DNA of 10,562 bases from NCBI GenBank assembly GCA_022837205.1, contig JALHEL010000028.1:1-10562 (forward strand), written 5' to 3'. This document shows positions 7,895 through 10,562 of this stretch, piece by piece (the first letter of the stretch is position 1; each line of letters starts with the position of its first letter). Position numbers and translations under genes: made by a program. The notes beneath the pieces are model-generated. The model was given only the letters and a program-made list of their open reading frames with translations. It was not told the DNA's origin and did not search any database. This DNA is from Leptolinea sp. (GTDB lineage: Bacteria; Chloroflexota; Anaerolineae; Anaerolineales; Anaerolineaceae).

Positions 7895-7926
7895 ATAATG
7901 ACACTCCGAATTCGGAGTGTCATTAT
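7895..7926 (-). terminator. 32-bp perfect palindrome, probable attenuator or mRNA-stabilising hairpin
   Basis: A perfectly self-complementary 32-bp sequence, centred on an EcoRI site between 7910 and 7911, begins 16 bases after the stop of the binding-protein gene. As RNA it folds into a roughly 14-bp stem with an AAUU loop and core GACACTCCG/CGGAGTGTC. On the minus strand it is followed by ATTATATTAT rather than a clean U-run, so full termination is unlikely. Partial read-through, or protection of the upstream mRNA 3' end, fits better. On the plus strand the downstream side is more T-rich, but no plus-strand gene is upstream. A dimeric-repressor operator is an alternative. Confidence 0.6.
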
Positions 7927-7942
7927 TTATTAATTTTTTGAA

Positions 7943-8959
7943 CTACTCGGCAACATAACGTTCGACTTTAAGATCACCGTTGATAATCATTTGTTTTACT
8001 TCGGAAACCTTGTCGATAATCGATTTCGGCAAAACATCATTATTGTTTTCAAATACCACGTCAACCGTACCGGATTCCAAGCCGTATGAAAGAACTTCTC
8101 CGGGCTTGTAAGTTCCGTCTTTGATTGTTTTATAAACATTCAAAATCGACTTTCCCACATCCTTAATATCCGAAGCAACTACATGGCCGGGAACGATAGC
8201 GTTTTGGTTGGTGTCGACGCCAATCGAATATAACCCGCGTTCTCCGGATGCCTGAAGCACACCCATTCCGGCTGCGGCGGCAATCTGAAAGACAATATCC
8301 GCGCCCATATCGTAAAGTTGCAAAGTTGCCTGTTTCGCTTTGGATGTATCTTCCCAATCGCCGAGATATTTGGTCTCATTTTTCACTTCCGGATCGATAT
8401 ATTTTGCCCCGTTTTCATAGGCAAAAATAAATGATTGAACGACAGGATCCGTATCTCCACCGACGGCTCCGATTATTTTTTGCGGATTGACATTCGGGAT
8501 TTCCTGACTGGTTGTAACCAACGCAGCGACGATACCGGCAAGAAAAGCACTTTCCTCTTCGATATAGTCCACCGATGTTATGGTATGTTCATCATTTTCG
8601 ACGACCGTATCCAGATTGACGAATATTTTATCCGGATACTTGTCGGCATACTCTTTAAGAACATCCTCATATCCGTATGATATGACAAAAATTACATCTG
8701 CGTAATGAACGGCAGCGTCCAACGAGGGTTCGTATTTCCCGGCATCAAAACCGCATTCTATGGTACGGGCTTCTACTCCGTAATCTTTTTTCAGTTGATC
8801 GATACCGGCTTGACCGGAATCATAAAAAGAGTTATCACCTAAAGATCCGTTGATCAGATAAACGACCTTATCAAACGAAATCGCTTCGACTTTGGTTCCG
8901 TTGAAGAAAACGGAAAAAAATAAAACCGACACGAAAATCCAAAATAAATTCTTTTTCAT
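7943..8959 (-). CDS. BMP/PnrA-family substrate-binding protein of nucleoside ABC importer
   Basis: A 338-residue extracytoplasmic binding protein of the BMP (Med/PnrA/NupN) family. The N terminus has Lys2-Lys3, a hydrophobic core (about 5-19) and a VEA cleavage site (24-26), giving a mature start near Ile27. No cysteine occurs before residue 69, so the lipobox common in this family is absent. Family landmarks are NGSLGDNSFYDSG (37-49), ESAFLAGIVAAL (136-147), GMGVLQA (231-237) and IGVDTNQ (246-252). Relatives bind purine or pyrimidine nucleosides, and the exact ligand here is not predictable. The ATG at 8959 has AGGAG five bases before it, and this site includes the stop codon of the upstream glycosyltransferase. 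A 132-bp gap with two hairpins separates it from the ATPase gene. Confidence 0.94.
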   Translation of the reverse strand: MKKNLFWIFVSVLFFSVFFNGTKVEAISFDKVVYLINGSLGDNSFYDSGQAGIDQLKKDYGVEARTIECGFDAGKYEPSLDAAVHYADVIFVISYGYEDVLKEYADKYPDKIFVNLDTVVENDEHTITSVDYIEEESAFLAGIVAALVTTSQEIPNVNPQKIIGAVGGDTDPVVQSFIFAYENGAKYIDPEVKNETKYLGDWEDTSKAKQATLQLYDMGADIVFQIAAAAGMGVLQASGERGLYSIGVDTNQNAIVPGHVVASDIKDVGKSILNVYKTIKDGTYKPGEVLSYGLESGTVDVVFENNNDVLPKSIIDKVSEVKQMIINGDLKVERYVAE

Positions 8960-8967
8960 TTTTTCTC

Positions 8968-10164
8968 CTATGATTCTGATAATTTCTCTACAATAAGGTC
9001 AGCTATATCCAGACTTGACCTTGGCTTACCGATTTTTCTGGCGTTTTCCGTAAATTTCCTTAATCCATATCCGTCATTTTCGAACCAGTGCGTCAGCGTA
9101 TGCAAAATGTCGATCGGTTTTTTTGCATGGACACCTGCATTGTTCTCTTGGATGTATAAAGCATTTCCCTCTTCCTGACCCGGCAAAACATCGATTAAAA
9201 TCATCGGCAAGGAGGCTGCAAGCGACTCGCTGGTAATAAGCCCTCCCGCTTTCGTTACAACAATATCCGATGCAAGCATCATCACAGGTAACTCTTTTGT
9301 AAAATTATAGATTTTTGCCGGAACGTGCCAAGTCGTATTTTGCATCTCCTGATAGAGTGTTTCATCTCCGCCGGCGACCATTATCAATTGGATATTGAAT
9401 CCGCTATGGTTGATAAGATCCAAATAATCCATCATATTTGAGACACGCTTGCTTCCGATCGCAATGATGGTAGTTTTTTCCGGATTCCACCCCAATTGCT
9501 CTCTTAATTCCCTTTTTGATCTTTTTTCCTCGGCAAAAACCGGATTAACGGGAATGCCGGTGCATAGAATCCGCTCTCGATCGACTCCGAAACCGGCGAT
9601 TTGCTCTTTCATTTCATGGGTAGCGACACAATAGATATCGGGCAATGTGCTCATCCAGATCAAATGAACGGAAACAAGATCCGTAATAATTGTTATCATC
9701 GGTATGTGTTTATGCCTCGAGGATGATTTGGAATCATCATCTGTTTTTTTTGATTTACTGATCGCTTTTTTTGCATCCTCATTGAGAAGGTACCAAGTTT
9801 GAGCGGGGCCTTGATACAATGGATAAGTATTGACAAGGACATCCGGATTGAATTCTTTCATTGTTTTTGAAAATGGACCATACAACATCGCAGAGAGACC
9901 GATCTTTGCCACATTTGTCGGAAGGCGTTTATCGCTGCTTTCATAACTGAATTCATAGAATTTCGGAGATTCCGTAACAATTTTATCGTATCCCGTTTGA
10001 GTATTTCGGAGAGGTGCCGGTGTCTTGGGTGAATCCAATAAATTCTCGATCCTTGTTTCAATCTCAAATTTTGTTTCTTTCGACAATGCGTTCGCGATTG
10101 CATTTGCTGCACTTCTGTGTCCGAATCCGGCATCCGCGGTTAAAATCAAAACCTTTTTTTTCAT
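8968..10164 (-). CDS. MGDG-synthase/GT28-family glycosyltransferase (diacylglycerol glycosyltransferase-like)
   Basis: A 398-residue GT-B enzyme. The N-terminal MGDG-synthase-type domain starts with TADAGFGHRSAANAI (9-23), the acceptor-side glycine/His motif, and includes TDLVSVHLIW (161-170). The C-terminal donor domain holds GIPVNPVF (203-210), IGSKR (236-240), KAGGLITSESLAA (305-317) and LPGQEEGN (327-334). The family moves galactose or glucose from UDP-sugar to diacylglycerol at the cytoplasmic membrane face (plant MGD, bacterial UgtP). No membrane helix is needed. Residues 132-153 form a Lys/Ser/Asp-rich insert, probably a surface loop. An AAGGA lies 11 bases before the ATG, longer than ideal. 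It is first in the unit and its TAG stop is part of the ribosome binding site of the nucleoside-binding protein, so the two are co-transcribed. Lipid acceptor and sugar are inferred. Confidence 0.88.
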   Translation of the reverse strand: MKKKVLILTADAGFGHRSAANAIANALSKETKFEIETRIENLLDSPKTPAPLRNTQTGYDKIVTESPKFYEFSYESSDKRLPTNVAKIGLSAMLYGPFSKTMKEFNPDVLVNTYPLYQGPAQTWYLLNEDAKKAISKSKKTDDDSKSSSRHKHIPMITIITDLVSVHLIWMSTLPDIYCVATHEMKEQIAGFGVDRERILCTGIPVNPVFAEEKRSKRELREQLGWNPEKTTIIAIGSKRVSNMMDYLDLINHSGFNIQLIMVAGGDETLYQEMQNTTWHVPAKIYNFTKELPVMMLASDIVVTKAGGLITSESLAASLPMILIDVLPGQEEGNALYIQENNAGVHAKKPIDILHTLTHWFENDGYGLRKFTENARKIGKPRSSLDIADLIVEKLSES

Positions 10165-10234
10165 CCGTCCATTATCCTTTTCAGGGATTTTCTTATTTTG
10201 TCTTCAGTTTACCAGAAAAATATAACTTCATATC

Positions 10235-10261
10235 GATCGGTCATCATTATTTTCTGATCGG
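10235..10261. promoter_or_regulatory. GATCGG direct repeat, possible operator in the divergent intergenic region
   Basis: The hexamer GATCGG occurs at 10235-10240 and 10256-10261, exactly 21 bp apart (two helical turns). It lies between the two divergent genes and just upstream of the plus-strand -35 box. The spacing would place a bound dimer on one DNA face. The repeat is short and could be chance. The rest of the 140-bp intergenic region shows no riboswitch-like or terminator structure that I can recognise. Confidence 0.2.
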
Positions 10262-10264
10262 AAA

Positions 10265-10293
10265 TTGCCGCCAAACCCAAAACTCATTATAAT
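10265..10293 (+). promoter_or_regulatory. Sigma-70-type promoter for the VUT transporter gene; symmetric -10
   Basis: TTGCCG (10265-10270), a 17-bp spacer and a perfect TATAAT (10288-10293) form a good housekeeping promoter. Transcription should begin near 10300, only about five bases before the ATG at 10305, giving an almost leaderless mRNA. The -10 is embedded in the self-complementary ATTATAAT (10286-10293), so the minus strand also reads TATAAT there. No good minus-strand -35 was found near 10309-10315. Confidence 0.6.
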
Positions 10294-10304
10294 CCACCGT
10301 TGTT

Positions 10305-10562
10305 ATGGAAACGGATAAGATAAAGGCGTCATTCTCATTTAACAAAGCGGCAATTATTGCGATTGCGGCTTATATCGGCGTTCAAATGATCGCCGATATC
10401 AGCAGTTTACAAATTGTTTCGATATTCGGATTGGCATTGGATGCCGGTACTTTTATTTACCCCATTTCTTTTACACTCAGGGACATTGCCCATAAAATAT
10501 TAGGGAAGGAACATACAAAAACGCTTATTTATTCCGCAGCAGGAATAAATTTATTTATGGCC
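10305..10562 (+). CDS. VUT/YhhQ-family queuosine-precursor transporter, 3'-truncated by window
   Basis: An open frame of 86 codons runs from ATG 10305 to the window edge; the C terminus lies outside. After a short polar N terminus it is strongly hydrophobic. DAGTFIYPISFTLRD (46-60), followed by a basic HKILGKEHTK segment (63-72), matches the early AGT-hydrophobic-P-x-(S/T)-F-x-x-x-D region of the VUT (YhhQ/COG1738) family. E. coli YhhQ imports 7-cyano-7-deazaguanine for queuosine in tRNA, so a similar role at the cytoplasmic membrane is expected. No Shine-Dalgarno lies before the ATG, consistent with the near-leaderless transcript predicted from the promoter. The next in-frame Met (codon 28) lies within the first hydrophobic segment and would truncate it. 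Confidence 0.8.
   Translation, partial: METDKIKASFSFNKAAIIAIAAYIGVQMIADISSLQIVSIFGLALDAGTFIYPISFTLRDIAHKILGKEHTKTLIYSAAGINLFMA

Noticed and set aside
10165..10304. Riboswitch (preQ1 or purine type) in the divergent intergenic region
   Set aside because: No recognisable aptamer core was seen. The VUT leader is predicted to be only about five bases, and the leader towards the glycosyltransferase shows no clear paired architecture.

Overview
The window holds parts or all of eleven protein-coding genes on about 10.5 kb of moderately AT-rich bacterial DNA. Nine consecutive genes lie on the minus strand, flanked by plus-strand genes that are both cut by the window edges or near them. Gene spacing is very tight, with several ATGA stop/start overlaps, clear Shine-Dalgarno sites and no RNA genes, insertion sequences or CRISPR arrays. 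The gene content (VUT-type transporter, MGDG-synthase-like glycosyltransferase, ketosphinganine-reductase-like SDR, FmdB zinc ribbon, BMP-type ABC importer) would fit a low-GC member of the Chloroflexota such as Anaerolineae. That is a guess from protein style, not a demonstrated assignment.

Left end (1-748, plus): the C-terminal two thirds of a YggS/PLPBP-family PLP-homeostasis protein is followed by yggT, a classic pair. A perfect 16-bp inverted repeat with T-runs on both sides (761-804) ends this unit and the convergent minus-strand unit.

Minus-strand unit A (2835 down to 819): a small FmdB-type zinc-ribbon protein, an SDR resembling 3-ketosphinganine reductases and ornithine carbamoyltransferase (argF). 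The last two overlap by ATGA. A consensus -10 box sits upstream, but no clear terminator separates this unit from unit B.

Minus-strand unit B (10164 down to 2940): a GT28/MGDG-synthase-like glycosyltransferase, then a complete BMP-type (NupNOPQ-like) nucleoside ABC importer: binding protein, tandem ATPase, permease 1 and permease 2. An ADP-ribosylglycohydrolase-family enzyme follows, its start fused to the stop of permease 2. The only real gap in unit B is the 132 bp between the binding protein and the ATPase. It contains a 32-bp perfect palindrome and a small hairpin covering the ATPase ribosome binding site, so the binding protein may be expressed above the membrane complex.

Right end (10305-10562, plus): the start of a VUT/YhhQ-type queuosine-precursor transporter, divergent from unit B, with a good promoter whose predicted start point leaves almost no 5' leader.

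Taken together, the central locus looks like nucleoside uptake coupled to an N-glycosidase-type hydrolase, next to a deazapurine transporter. The best candidate for something undescribed is the role of the ADP-ribosylglycohydrolase homologue as a dedicated intracellular hydrolase for the imported substrate.
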